Notes: a model not told the origin generated them from the letters alone. Shown: positions 1 through 9,124, counted from the stretch's first letter. The stretch: DNA of 64,000 nt from Chlamydiales bacterium STE3 (GCA_011125455.1 VKHO01000014.1:62001-126000); one strand, 5' to 3'. Program-made: numbers and translations.

Positions 1-2
1 TA

Positions 3-1169
3 ATGGGTATAAAAAAAATTCTCATTAATGAAAAAAAACCTGAGATTTTAGTGATGGCAAAAATTGAGAACAAGGAAGGCGTGCTCAATTTTGATAGCAT
101 AGTGCAGGTTGCTGACGGGATTATGATCGCGAGAGGGGACTTGGGAGTTCAAATTAATCTCAGCCAAGTCCCTAAATTACAAAAAATGATGATTCGAAAA
201 AGCTATTTGGCTGGGAAACCAGTGGTAACGGCCACGCAGATGCTAGAGTCCATGATCAATAACCCCAGGCCTACTCGAGCAGAAGCTTCTGATGTGGCCA
301 ATGCAATTTACGACGGAACTTCAGCAGTGATGCTATCGGGAGAAACAGCCATTGGTAAATACCCAATTGGTGTTGTGCATGTGATGAAAAGTATCGTGGA
401 TGAAACAGAGGCAGACTTTAACTATAGAGAATTTTTTAATCAGTACGCCCCACTTGTCTATCACGATGTGCCTTCTGCAGTGACTTTAGCTACTGTAAAA
501 ACATCATATAGTTCCAATGCTCAAGCTATTTTTGCTTTTACAAATAGTGGTAACACTGCTCGTCTGCTCTCTCGCCTCCGTCCAGCAATGCCTATTATTG
601 CAATGACTTCTAAAGAGAAATGCTACCACCAATTATCTTTGTTATGGGGAGTTATTCCTTATATGAGCAGCCACTGCACTAAAATTGCCGAAGCGTTCGA
701 TATAATTAGTACTTTCGCGTTGGATCACCAAATCGTTGGGCATGGTGATTTAGTCGTTGTGACTGCAGGCTCTCCATTTGGCATATCAGGTACTACAAAT
801 ATGATGATGGTGGAAAGCATTGGGGATGTTCTCGTCAGAGCTCATATTGGTTTTGGGGAAAGGGTTCATGGCAATGTCACTTTGGTGATGTCTCCTGACA
901 CGAAAAAACCTTATGAAGTGCGCAGTTGCATCTTGGTAATGACTAAATGTGATGAAAGCTACACGCATTTAATTAGAGAATGTACAGGAGTCATTCTCGA
1001 AAACCATATTGATGACGTGCAGTCTGAAAAATTTGCTTTGAAAATTTGTAAATCTTTAAATAAGCCCGTTGCTGTTAGAGCAGATGCAGCAAGTCACATC
1101 CTTAAAGAAGGGCAATTAATTACCTTACTACCTGAAAAAGCGCTTGTTTACAAAGGAGTGATTTTGTAA
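3..1169 (+). CDS. pyk: Pyruvate kinase, C-terminal part (5' end outside window)
   Basis: Last step of glycolysis: phosphoenolpyruvate plus ADP to pyruvate plus ATP, in the cytosol. The visible 388 residues cover the second half of the (beta/alpha)8 barrel and the C-terminal regulatory region. Family motifs are clear: MIARGDLGVQ, the signature around VVTATQMLESM, and RAEASDVANAIYDGTSAVMLSGET split over the substrate site. A C-terminal extension (about residues 315-385, GVILENHIDD through ALVYKG) resembles the extra PEP-utilizer-like domain of some bacterial pyruvate kinases. The frame is open to the window edge and the barrel start is missing, so the true start lies upstream. The Met at position 3 is internal. 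Confidence 0.95.
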   Translation: MGIKKILINEKKPEILVMAKIENKEGVLNFDSIVQVADGIMIARGDLGVQINLSQVPKLQKMMIRKSYLAGKPVVTATQMLESMINNPRPTRAEASDVANAIYDGTSAVMLSGETAIGKYPIGVVHVMKSIVDETEADFNYREFFNQYAPLVYHDVPSAVTLATVKTSYSSNAQAIFAFTNSGNTARLLSRLRPAMPIIAMTSKEKCYHQLSLLWGVIPYMSSHCTKIAEAFDIISTFALDHQIVGHGDLVVVTAGSPFGISGTTNMMMVESIGDVLVRAHIGFGERVHGNVTLVMSPDTKKPYEVRSCILVMTKCDESYTHLIRECTGVILENHIDDVQSEKFALKICKSLNKPVAVRADAASHILKEGQLITLLPEKALVYKGVIL

Positions 1170-1229
1170 TGCCCATGCTTCAAAATCGACTTTTAGTAAA
1201 AGTGATTACAATAGACAAGAATAGTTAAA

Positions 1230-1838
1230 ATGGTACAAAAAATGAATACGCAAACTGTGGAAATTGTCTCTATAAAAGGTCCTTTACCTAAAAAATATTT
1301 AAAGGATTTAGCAAGATTGAGAATTGCACTTTTTAGAGACTACCCATTTTTATATGATGGTTCTTTGGCTTTTGAAGAAAAATATTTAGAGCCATACATG
1401 AAGTCTGAAAACTTTCTGCTAGTCCTAGTCTTTGATGAGAAGAAAATTGTAGGGGCTTCAACAGCCCTTCCTTTGCTTGAAGAACATAGGGCTTTTCAAC
1501 ATCCTTTTATTCGTGCAAACCTCAATCCTTCTGAGTTTTGTTATTTTGGGGAATCTCTTTTAGATCCAGAGTACCGTAGTCAGGGGATCGGCAAACGTTT
1601 TTTTGAAGAGCGGGAAGCTCATGCCCATGCGCTAGGCTTGCCCTATACTTGCTTTTCAATGATTGATCGCCCAGATAATCATCCAAAGCGGCCTTCAACA
1701 GCTTACAGTTTAAAAGATTTTTGGAGACGAATGGGGTACGAACAGCAGCATAATCTTGTTGCTAATCTTTCTTGGAAAGAAACTGGACATTTAGACGAAA
1801 CTGTAAAGCAGCTTCATTTCTGGACAAAAAAGCTTTGA
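1230..1838 (+). CDS. GNAT-family N-acetyltransferase
   Basis: Predicted acetyl-CoA-dependent acyltransferase of about 200 residues; the substrate is unknown. The acetyl-CoA binding motif A is visible as DPEYRSQGIGKRFFEE around residues 112-127, preceded by a beta strand (FCYFGESLLD), as in the GNAT fold. The C-terminal part (YSLKDFWRRMGYEQ) fits the motif B region. It follows pyk by 60 bp on the same strand and could be co-transcribed. Either ATG at 1230 or ATG at 1242 could be the start; neither has a strong ribosome binding site. The 3' end converges with rsmE across a perfect inverted repeat. Confidence 0.8.
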   Translation: MVQKMNTQTVEIVSIKGPLPKKYLKDLARLRIALFRDYPFLYDGSLAFEEKYLEPYMKSENFLLVLVFDEKKIVGASTALPLLEEHRAFQHPFIRANLNPSEFCYFGESLLDPEYRSQGIGKRFFEEREAHAHALGLPYTCFSMIDRPDNHPKRPSTAYSLKDFWRRMGYEQQHNLVANLSWKETGHLDETVKQLHFWTKKL

Positions 1839-1860
1839 GCAATGGGGTCAAAATTCAGAC

Positions 1861-1903
1861 TTAAGCTTAATTAGCCATCAGCAAAATGGCTAATTAAGCT
1901 TAA
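1861..1903. terminator. Bidirectional hairpin between GNAT gene and rsmE
   Basis: A perfect 18-bp inverted repeat (TTAAGCTTAATTAGCCAT and its complement) with a 7-base loop. It sits between two convergent genes. On the minus strand the last codons and stop of rsmE (stop at 1871-1873) lie inside the stem, so the coding end doubles as hairpin. The stem is AT-rich and no long T-run follows on either side, so termination efficiency is uncertain. Confidence 0.6.
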
Positions 1904-2587
1904 TGCCGTAATCGGCGCCGTATCTGTTCTTAATATGTTGGAATGTAATTTAACTCCTATAGTTCCCCACGCATGTAGTTGAGATTCCTCTGCTTGGCTG
2001 AAACCCTGTTCGGGTCCTACAAAGAAAATCACCCCATTTTTTGGCAGACTATGTTCCCAAGCATTTTTAAAAAGTCGGGCTGAAGGTGAGACCTGTCCAT
2101 AGAAGCTTAGCAGCTTGGGTTTTGCCCACTTCTTTAGCGGAGGCATCAATACATACGAAGGAACATAGAGACGTCCGCACTGCTTTGTTGCCGCTATCAA
2201 AATATTTTGTATGCGTTCATTTTGGGCAGTGCTTAAATCTTTTTTTTCGCTATGCTCCCCTGGGAACAGATAAATTTTAGCAACACCGAGCTCTGTACAT
2301 TTTTCTAAAATAGTGTCTAAGCGATTTAAACGAGGTAATGCCTGGGCTAATACTATTTCAAAATTAGGGAGATCTTGTAAATAGACAGATAGGATATCTA
2401 AATGGACATCTCTTTTGTTAATGCTATAAATTTTTGCCCGCGCTAGGGCTCCGCACCCATTGATGACTTCAATGCAATCACCTTCGCGGCAACGCATAAC
2501 TTTTAGATGCTGCACTTCCTCATTTTCTAAGGTACGTCTAGAATGCGGGGTCAATTCACCAGCAAGATAAAAACGTTTTTCAGGCAT
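1871..2587 (-). CDS. rsmE: 16S rRNA (uracil(1498)-N3)-methyltransferase RsmE
   Basis: SAM-dependent methylation of U1498 in 16S rRNA, a SPOUT-class enzyme of the RsmE family. Its 238 residues are close to the usual family length. Visible features: an N-terminal PUA-like region (HLKVMRCREGDCIEVINGCG), then the SPOUT core with LDTILEKCTELGVAKIYLF, the knot motif FFVGPEQGFSQAE near residues 188-200, and ILRTDTAPITAL near the C terminus. It is the last gene of the folP-dacA-ybbR-rsmE operon, starting 3 bp after ybbR ends. Its stop codon is embedded in the hairpin shared with the convergent GNAT gene. Confidence 0.92.
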   Translation of the reverse strand: MPEKRFYLAGELTPHSRRTLENEEVQHLKVMRCREGDCIEVINGCGALARAKIYSINKRDVHLDILSVYLQDLPNFEIVLAQALPRLNRLDTILEKCTELGVAKIYLFPGEHSEKKDLSTAQNERIQNILIAATKQCGRLYVPSYVLMPPLKKWAKPKLLSFYGQVSPSARLFKNAWEHSLPKNGVIFFVGPEQGFSQAEESQLHAWGTIGVKLHSNILRTDTAPITALSLISHFADG

Positions 2588-2590
2588 AGT

Positions 2591-3838
2591 TTATTTTGAT
2601 TCCACAGGTATCGCTTTAACCCCTTCTTTTGAAAGATGAGCATCTAATTGAAAAAGCGTATCAGAATCTTTGTAAAGCGTCAGCTTGCGCAAATATTTTC
2701 TAAAGCGGTTGCGAATGTGGTTTTCTCTTCCTTTGCTCGTGTTACTCTCTTGGGCTGGACGCTGATGGCTCGGTAGTAAGTAAGAAACATATTGATTTTC
2801 GAGACCCTGCGAGTCGATAATATTTAAACCCCAATTTAGGCGCTCACTATCCTTGCTTGCCTGTGCAATAATCACAATTTCTAAATGATCTTTAATGATC
2901 TCTAAAAAAAGAGAACTGACGTTTTGCAGATAAAGTGGATAGGAGAGATAAAACACATTATTGATTTTTTTAATGGAATGATTTTCTAAAAGAGGGTGGG
3001 TTGTAGGATTAATTAATTCTATCGAGGAAAGAGGATAAAAAATGCGAGTAGAGATGTTCCGATCTATAGGAAGAAGTTTTTTGCGTAAAAAATCGATATG
3101 GAGATTATGCGATTCAGGATCGTTAATTTCTAACAGACTCTTACCTAAAAGCGGATGAGAAACTTTTTTCAAATTAGCAGGGATGAAGTAACTAATTTCA
3201 TTATCGTGAAAGTTTTCTTTAAAACTGCTTATCTTGTCTAAATCTGCCTTAGTGATTAAACCTAAATCAAGCTCAAGATGCAACCCATCCTGTAAAAGCT
3301 GATGAGCCTCCTCTTCTGTCCCCACGAAGTTTAGCTGGAGTTGGCGAGGCCAAACATCAAGGAGCTCATAACTACTCGGAGGGTTGCCTTTTGTTGTAAC
3401 TTTAATGGGTATTACTGCTTTGGCTAACTTACTTAATTTAATAATATAGTCGGGATTGCGCACATGGTTAATGTGGTGTCTCAAGTCAATAGAAGGATTT
3501 AAACTAACAAGATTTTTACGGTTGATATGCAAGACCCACTCATCTTGATTAATATTTGCAGCATCAACAAGAACTTGCAAATCCCCTGGCCCTAGGGATT
3601 GAATCACATTTTTAGTGCCGCTTAAAGTAAGATTAACTCGCTTATTAAGAATGCCATTAGGTTGCATACCGGCAATGGTTCTATCATCAGGCAAATTAAT
3701 GACACGGATCGGCACATTAGGAATGACGGCAGTATCTGTAATCGAGTGATCAACAAACAACCAAACGGCAATAGCGGCCATTAAAGCAATAAGTTTACGC
3801 GGCCATTGATTCGTGAAAAAGGAAATTAACTTGTCCAT
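2591..3838 (-). CDS. YbbR-domain protein, CdaR-like partner of DacA
   Basis: Probable membrane-anchored regulator of the adjacent diadenylate cyclase. A short N-terminal stretch (NQWPRKLIALMAAIAVWLFVD, residues 11-31) gives one membrane segment with the rest outside. The following beta-rich part shows YbbR-type repeats (PIRVINLP, VNLTLSGT, PIKVTTKG, QLNFVGTEEE). At 415 residues it is longer than a minimal CdaR. Its start overlaps the end of dacA by 13 bp, so translation is probably coupled. Firmicutes have a similar cdaA-cdaR pairing and Chlamydia has YbbR next to its DisA_N gene. Assignment rests on position, topology and repeat style; the central part is divergent. Confidence 0.75.
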   Translation of the reverse strand: MDKLISFFTNQWPRKLIALMAAIAVWLFVDHSITDTAVIPNVPIRVINLPDDRTIAGMQPNGILNKRVNLTLSGTKNVIQSLGPGDLQVLVDAANINQDEWVLHINRKNLVSLNPSIDLRHHINHVRNPDYIIKLSKLAKAVIPIKVTTKGNPPSSYELLDVWPRQLQLNFVGTEEEAHQLLQDGLHLELDLGLITKADLDKISSFKENFHDNEISYFIPANLKKVSHPLLGKSLLEINDPESHNLHIDFLRKKLLPIDRNISTRIFYPLSSIELINPTTHPLLENHSIKKINNVFYLSYPLYLQNVSSLFLEIIKDHLEIVIIAQASKDSERLNWGLNIIDSQGLENQYVSYLLPSHQRPAQESNTSKGRENHIRNRFRKYLRKLTLYKDSDTLFQLDAHLSKEGVKAIPVESK

Positions 3839-4626
3839 TCTTTAAGTCTCCCTAGAACGTTAATGCTCGAGCTAACAGCCGGAGGGGGATTAAAGACACT
3901 GCGTAACACGCCTTTGAAGCGATCAATCTTAATGCCTCTTGTCATAATGCCATCACGTGCAAGTGAGACCTTGCCTGTTTCTTCAGAAATAACGATAATC
4001 AAGGCGTCCGCTATTTGGCTGATCCCTAACCCAGCGCGATGCCTTGTGCCCATTGATTTTGAAATCTGCGAACTATCATCGGCTAAGGGGAGTATTGTGG
4101 CAGCAGAAATAATGGTTGTCCCTCTAATAATGACTGCGCCATCATGAAGCGGGGTACTCGTGATGAAAATAGTTTCTAAAAGCTCGGGAGAAAATTTAGC
4201 ATTTAGAACAACAGCCTTGTTGGCATACTCATTTAAAGAATCTTGGTTTTCCAAAAGAATGAGAGCGCCTATTCTTTTCTCTGCCATCCTGTAAACAGAT
4301 TGAGCAATACTTTCAAGGAACTTATCGAATTCATTCATCTCTCGGTATTTTTTTCCTTTAAAACTTAGTTTTGACAATCCAAATCTTAATTCAGGTTGAA
4401 AAATAATGAGTAAGGCAATCACAGCGACATTAATAAAATAAAACATCATTTGATGAATGACTTGTAAGTCAAAAAGACGAGAAAGAGTATAGAGTGCCAG
4501 GCAGGCAATAATGCCAAAAATCACATCCATTGCTCTCATATTCCAGAAAACTGAAAGGAAGTAATAAATAACCGTGGCGATAATCAAAATTTCAATAGGA
4601 GGAATAAAAAATTGAAAAAAACGCAT
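3826..4626 (-). CDS. dacA: Diadenylate cyclase, CdaA/DacA type
   Basis: Makes cyclic di-AMP from two ATP at the inner membrane. Three hydrophobic segments fill the first 90 residues, followed by the DisA_N catalytic domain. Both catalytic signatures are intact: the DGA motif in TPLHDGAVIIRG (about residue 162) and the RHR motif in SMGTRHRAGLGIS (about residue 194). The 266-residue length matches membrane-bound CdaA. It lies 13 bp after folP and overlaps ybbR, so the order is folP-dacA-ybbR-rsmE, with cydA diverging upstream, resembling the Chlamydia CT011-CT014 neighbourhood. In Chlamydia c-di-AMP is known to be sensed by host STING; whether that applies to a protist-associated relative is open. 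No glmM is present here, unlike the Firmicute operon. Confidence 0.93.
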   Translation of the reverse strand: MRFFQFFIPPIEILIIATVIYYFLSVFWNMRAMDVIFGIIACLALYTLSRLFDLQVIHQMMFYFINVAVIALLIIFQPELRFGLSKLSFKGKKYREMNEFDKFLESIAQSVYRMAEKRIGALILLENQDSLNEYANKAVVLNAKFSPELLETIFITSTPLHDGAVIIRGTTIISAATILPLADDSSQISKSMGTRHRAGLGISQIADALIIVISEETGKVSLARDGIMTRGIKIDRFKGVLRSVFNPPPAVSSSINVLGRLKEWTS

Positions 4627-4639
4627 TCTGCTGTGAACC

Positions 4640-5437
4640 TTAAATTCCTTCTTTGTATAAACTTAAAAAACTCAACATATCCCTATGCTCCCTCACATCG
4701 TGAACACGTATATAATCTACTTCTGCGATTGCTCCAGTCATATGAGCCGCTAAAGAAGCTGCCAGTAGCTGATCGCGTTCTTTGTTGCAGATTTTTGTTA
4801 AAAAAGATTTCCTTGAAGCTCCTAAAAGCAGAGGAAAGCCCAGTTTTTGTAATTTTGGCACATTTTGTAAAATTTTCACATTATCTACAACGGTTTTTCC
4901 GAAACCAATACCTGGATCTAATATAATCTTGTTTTTATCAATTCCGGAGCTAATTAAACGATCTATTTTTTTTGCAAACCAATCTAGCAAGCAGGGGATA
5001 ATTCCTTCTTCGTAATGTGGATCATTTTGCATCGTCAATGGATTTCCCTTCATATGCATCACACATAACGCCACACCATGTTTGCGGGCAGTGTCAATCA
5101 TCTTAAGGTCGTCAAACCCTGTCACATCATTAATCATTGTTGCTCCAGCTCTAATGGCTTCTTCTGCAACTTCAGGTTTCATTGTATCAATAGAAATGGG
5201 AATTGTCGATTCTTCTCTTATTGCTTTGATAACTGGAATGACCCGCCTCAGCTCTTCATCTAAAGGAACCGGGGATGCTCCAGGGCGTGTAGATTCTCCC
5301 CCAACATCAATAAGATCTGCTCCTTCTTCAACCATTGAAAAAGCCCTATTGAGAGCTTTCTCCAAAGCAAAAAAACGTCCACCATCGTAGCAAGAGTCAG
5401 GCGTAATATTTAAAATACCCATTATTTTTGTTTTCAT
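4640..5437 (-). CDS. folP: Dihydropteroate synthase
   Basis: Folate pathway enzyme joining p-aminobenzoate to the hydroxymethyl-dihydropterin pyrophosphate. TIM-barrel motifs are complete: MGILNITPDSCYDGGRF at the N terminus, DVGGESTRPGASPV near residue 46, ISIDTMKPEVAEEAI, MINDVTGF, KIILDPGIGFGKT near residue 168, LLLGASRKSF and IRVHDVREH near the end. The 265-residue length is typical of a stand-alone enzyme; in Chlamydiaceae folP is fused with folK, so this is the unfused form. It is the first gene of the minus-strand operon and diverges from cydA, the 87-bp gap holding the promoters for both directions. Confidence 0.95.
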   Translation of the reverse strand: MKTKIMGILNITPDSCYDGGRFFALEKALNRAFSMVEEGADLIDVGGESTRPGASPVPLDEELRRVIPVIKAIREESTIPISIDTMKPEVAEEAIRAGATMINDVTGFDDLKMIDTARKHGVALCVMHMKGNPLTMQNDPHYEEGIIPCLLDWFAKKIDRLISSGIDKNKIILDPGIGFGKTVVDNVKILQNVPKLQKLGFPLLLGASRKSFLTKICNKERDQLLAASLAAHMTGAIAEVDYIRVHDVREHRDMLSFLSLYKEGI

Positions 5438-5524
5438 AAGAATTTATGTTTTATAAAATTTATTCATTAATTTAATGTTAAGAATCCTTATTTTTTCTTA
5501 AGTTTAGCACAAATGGAATGAAAC

Positions 5525-6904
5525 ATGGATGTTGAAATATTAGCCAGACTGCAATTTGCTATCACGATTATGTTCCACTACATCTATCCTCCTCTTAGTA
5601 TTGGCTTGGGATTAATGCTAGTTATCATTGAAGGAATCTACATTAGGACGCAAAATCCTGTCTATCTCCAAATGGCGAAGTTCTGGACAAGAGTTTTTGC
5701 TCTAACTTTCGCTATTGGCGTCGCGACAGGTATTGTGATGGAGTTTGAGTTTGGGACAAATTGGTCTCATTATTCGCGTTATGTGGGGGATGTTTTCGGT
5801 AGTGCTTTAGCTGCAGAAGGCATTTTTGCTTTTTTTTTAGAATCTGGTTTTTTGGCAGTTGTGCTTTTTGGTTGGACTAGGGTAAGACCTCGTGTGCACT
5901 ATTTTGCCACAATCATGGTGGCTTTAGGTGCCCATTTTAGCGCTATTTGGATTATCGTTGCTAACTCATGGATGCAAACCCCAGCGGGTTTTCAAATTGT
6001 TGGCGAAGGCCTGGCTGCTCGGGCAGAGATCACAGATTTCTGGGCGATGGTTTTTAACCCATCTTCTGTAGATCGACTCGTTCACTCGATCATAGGTGCA
6101 TGGCTTGCCGGAGCTTTTCTTGTTATTAGTGTAAGCGCATTTTACATCCTCTTAAAGAGACACCTCGTATTTGCTAAGAATTCTCTAAAAATCGGTTTAT
6201 ATGTGGCGTCAATCGCTTTGGTTCTCCAGGTCATTAGCGGGGACCGTAGCGGAGAAATTGTCGCAAAGTACCAACCTTCCAAGCTGGCAGCATATGAAGC
6301 CCTTTACCAGACAGAACAGCCTGCGGCCTACAATTTAATAGGGGTTCCTGATAGCAAAACACAAACCCTGCATTATAAAATTGCTATCCCAAAGCTCTTG
6401 AGCTTTTTAGCATTCAAGGATGCCAATGCTGAGGTCAAAGGTCTTGACCAATTTCCAAGAGAGGATTGGCCAAATGTGCCTGTTTTGTTTTTTACATTTC
6501 GAACAATGATTGCGATGTGGGTATTAATGGTGATAGCATGTACTGTCGCTATTTACTATTGGCGAAAAGGTCTTCTTTTTGAAAAAAAATGGGCTTTAAA
6601 ATTGCTTATTTTTTCTGCAATCTTTCCTCAGATTGCTAATCAAGCTGGCTGGGTGTCTGCTGAAATGGGGCGCTATCCTTGGATCGTGTTTGATCTCCTT
6701 CGTATTTCTGAAGGCCTCTCTAAATCGGTGACAGCAAACCAAGTATTTGGTTCTATCATCATGTTCGGCATTGTTTATACTTTCCTGTTTATTCTCTTTG
6801 TTTATCTATTGAATGAAAAATTTCAGCATGGCCCAACTGATGAGGATCTAGCAACGCCCTACCATCATCTTCATCGTTATGTAGAGGAAATCAAGAATGA
6901 CTGA
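5525..6904 (+). CDS. cydA: Cytochrome bd oxidase subunit I
   Basis: Quinol-oxidising subunit of the cytochrome bd terminal oxidase in the inner membrane. Heme ligands are recognisable: the N-terminal His in MFHYIYPPLSIGLG (heme b595), the His in DRLVHSIIGAWLAG (heme b558) and the Met in GWVSAEMGRYPW (heme b558). The invariant GRQPW-like motif reads GRYPW here. At 459 residues it is shorter than E. coli CydA, pointing to a short Q-loop form. It overlaps cydB by 8 bp. Menaquinone made by the men genes in this window is the likely electron donor. The high-affinity enzyme suits low-oxygen intracellular life. Confidence 0.96.
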   Translation: MDVEILARLQFAITIMFHYIYPPLSIGLGLMLVIIEGIYIRTQNPVYLQMAKFWTRVFALTFAIGVATGIVMEFEFGTNWSHYSRYVGDVFGSALAAEGIFAFFLESGFLAVVLFGWTRVRPRVHYFATIMVALGAHFSAIWIIVANSWMQTPAGFQIVGEGLAARAEITDFWAMVFNPSSVDRLVHSIIGAWLAGAFLVISVSAFYILLKRHLVFAKNSLKIGLYVASIALVLQVISGDRSGEIVAKYQPSKLAAYEALYQTEQPAAYNLIGVPDSKTQTLHYKIAIPKLLSFLAFKDANAEVKGLDQFPREDWPNVPVLFFTFRTMIAMWVLMVIACTVAIYYWRKGLLFEKKWALKLLIFSAIFPQIANQAGWVSAEMGRYPWIVFDLLRISEGLSKSVTANQVFGSIIMFGIVYTFLFILFVYLLNEKFQHGPTDEDLATPYHHLHRYVEEIKND

Positions 6905-7928
6905 ATTACAAGTTCTTCAATTCACATGGTTTACAATTTTTGTTCTACTTGCTATAGGCTATGCTATCCTTGATGGCTTCGATCTGGGAGTTGGAATGCT
7001 ACACCTGTTTTCAAAAAGTGATCAGGAGAGGCGTTTGATGCTTAACTCGATTGGCCCAGTTTGGGATGGCAACGAAGTCTGGCTAGTCACTGCAGGAGGG
7101 GCCTTATTTGCAGGATTCCCTGATGTTTATGCTACCCTCTGTTCCGCGTTTTATCTTCCGATGATGGCTCTTTTAGGAGCATTAATTTTTAGAGCTGTCG
7201 CTATTGAATTTCGAAGTAAACAGCCTATGGCCTGGTGGAGGTGGATGTGGGATATTCTTTTTTCCTTAGCAAGCCTATTAATTGCTCTCACCTTAGGTGT
7301 CATTCTAGGTAACCTAATACGAGGCATGGCGATTGATGTAAATAAAGAATATATTGGAGGGTTAGGCGAGATTTTTAACCCTTATGCCTTGCTGGTCGGT
7401 TTGTTCGCAGCATCTTTATTTAATATGCATGGAGGAATCTATATTCTCATGAAGACAGAAGGTGACCTGCACGAAAAAATGCGTCGCTATACAACTTCAG
7501 CAATCATTCTTTTTATCATGCTTTATGCAATCACGACGGCAGCGACGCTGATCTATATGCCGCATATGACTGAAGCAATTCAAAACCGCCCTTGGTTTTT
7601 TATCATCGCATTGCTAAATATGTTTGCCATTGCAAATATACCAAGAGCGATTCACTATGGAAAAGATGCTTTAGCATTTTGCTCTTCATGTTTTAATATT
7701 ATTTGCCTTCTTGCACTTTATGGAATCGGGACATATCCTAACGTCATTCGTGCTATAAATGATCCGGCCAATTTAAGTTTGACGATTTGGAATTCATCTT
7801 CTTCTGGGCAGACGTTAAAAATTCTCCTCATTATCGCGTTGATCGGGGTGCCGCTTGTTCTTTCCTATACTATTGCCATCTATTGGATCTTTCGTGGCAA
7901 GGTTAAGCTAGAGCACACTAGCTACTAA
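6897..7928 (+). CDS. cydB: Cytochrome bd oxidase subunit II
   Basis: Structural subunit that pairs with CydA and supports the di-heme site. Starts with the hallmark region FTIFVLLAIGYAILDGFDLGVGML and the conserved GPVWDGNEVWLVTAGGALFAGFP (split across residues 50-72), then eight or so hydrophobic segments. The 343-residue length is slightly below the E. coli subunit. Its start lies inside the last codons of cydA (8-bp overlap), so the two are translationally coupled. No cydX-like small subunit or cydCD transporter is visible downstream; the next feature is a strong hairpin and a convergent gene. Confidence 0.95.
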   Translation: MTELQVLQFTWFTIFVLLAIGYAILDGFDLGVGMLHLFSKSDQERRLMLNSIGPVWDGNEVWLVTAGGALFAGFPDVYATLCSAFYLPMMALLGALIFRAVAIEFRSKQPMAWWRWMWDILFSLASLLIALTLGVILGNLIRGMAIDVNKEYIGGLGEIFNPYALLVGLFAASLFNMHGGIYILMKTEGDLHEKMRRYTTSAIILFIMLYAITTAATLIYMPHMTEAIQNRPWFFIIALLNMFAIANIPRAIHYGKDALAFCSSCFNIICLLALYGIGTYPNVIRAINDPANLSLTIWNSSSSGQTLKILLIIALIGVPLVLSYTIAIYWIFRGKVKLEHTSY

Positions 7929-7942
7929 GTAGAGTCAACTTT

Positions 7943-7977
7943 TCTCGAAAATAGCACACCATGCTGTTTTCGAGAGA
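7943..7977. terminator. Hairpin between cydB and convergent glycosyltransferase gene
   Basis: The repeat TCTCGAAAATAGCA pairs with TGCTGTTTTCGAGA across a five-base loop, with one G-T wobble. It lies between the stop of cydB and the stop of the minus-strand gene ending at 7979, where a bidirectional terminator is expected. The T-rich side of the stem replaces a separate T-tail. Confidence 0.6.
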
Positions 7978-7978
7978 A

Positions 7979-8968
7979 TCAATCGACTGAAACGCTTTGC
8001 ATCAATGCAGCTAGTTTTTTTTTGAAATCTTTCTTTTTTCGAAGAAAAGTTTTCCTGTTGTTCTGGCCTATAGCATTAAGTTCTTCTTCTGACAAATAGC
8101 TTAATCGTTTTAAAGTTTGCTCTAAGCTTCTAGAATTAATGTAATAATTGGTTCCCAAACGTTGCTGAGCCGATCTTTCAAAAGGAATTAAAAAACGCTC
8201 ATCGACAACGAATTCGTTCATTGGAGGTGCATTTGTGGTGACAACGACAGCACCGGTTGACATCGCCTCCATCAGAGTATGGCCGAATCCTTCCGTTTCA
8301 CTGGGACATAGGTGAATACCACACCTGTTTTGAAATTCCCTTAATGTTCCCTTGTCAACTCTTTGAGAAATTGTATGCAGGTTGCTTTGATTTAAGATAG
8401 GAAGGCCATGATGCTTAATTAGAACTAAATCGGGCATTGAGGGATTGCGCAACCATAGTTCGATAATAGATGAAGTCCCTTTTTGCCTACTTCCTCCGCA
8501 GACATGGAGGTAAAGGGAAAAGTTTTTCTGTATTTTTGGTTGAAAACAGTCTTCACTCGTAAAACCCATATAGTAAACCATTCGGTTTAGTGTCATAAAA
8601 ATTTTTTCAATCTCTCTTGTACGACACAAAATGAGGTCAATGTGATCTAAAACTGCTACATCTTGATAAAACCACTCTGGGTTAGGGATAAACCAATTAT
8701 ATTTTGCATAAGGGGTCCAGTGAGTGAGGACCATTTCTAAAAAAATATTTATATCGGCCGGTATGGGGTTGTTAGACGTGTCAGATAATTTTTTACATAC
8801 TACATTATGCCCAAGCTCTCTTAAAGTGCTCGCAAGGATTTTTTGGTCAGCTTCTAGCCCTTTGCCATTTAAGCTGCTAAAAATATTGATCGTTAATTGC
8901 TTGGCCTCTAATTGGCAGGCTGTTAACAATCCTAAGATGAGATAGAAAATAACTTGTTTGATTCTCAA
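7979..8968 (-). CDS. Exported GT-B fold glycosyltransferase (group 1-like), putative lipoprotein
   Basis: Predicted sugar transferase of 329 residues. The C-terminal half has the group 1/GT4 signature: HLCPSETEGFGHTLMEAMS followed by TGAVVVTTNAPPMNE (residues about 219-253), with the E-x7-E nucleotide-sugar motif. The N terminus is unusual for the family: a charged start, a hydrophobic core (VIFYLILGLLTAC) and a lipobox-like LTAC with Cys at residue 18, so it should leave the cytosol, possibly as a lipoprotein. GT-B enzymes normally act on the cytosolic face. It is divergent from three plus-strand genes, also with signal peptides. Function and acceptor are unknown. Confidence 0.78.
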   Translation of the reverse strand: MRIKQVIFYLILGLLTACQLEAKQLTINIFSSLNGKGLEADQKILASTLRELGHNVVCKKLSDTSNNPIPADINIFLEMVLTHWTPYAKYNWFIPNPEWFYQDVAVLDHIDLILCRTREIEKIFMTLNRMVYYMGFTSEDCFQPKIQKNFSLYLHVCGGSRQKGTSSIIELWLRNPSMPDLVLIKHHGLPILNQSNLHTISQRVDKGTLREFQNRCGIHLCPSETEGFGHTLMEAMSTGAVVVTTNAPPMNEFVVDERFLIPFERSAQQRLGTNYYINSRSLEQTLKRLSYLSEEELNAIGQNNRKTFLRKKKDFKKKLAALMQSVSVD

Positions 8969-9124
8969 ATTTAAAAAACCAAGAACTTTAGGGGGTTAAT
9001 AAGGTGTGCTTCATCCTATAAAACTTGCTAGTTTTCGCCAACATTCGCATAAGGTTGAAACTTGGAGTTTGTGCTCTAAAATTTCCTTTAAAAATTAAGT
9101 CTCGCTTTTTTTTAGAAAAGTTTT

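Noticed and set aside
5082-5390. Open frame of about 100 codons opposite folP
   Set aside because: Antisense shadow of folP; codon pattern and conserved motifs support only the minus-strand gene.
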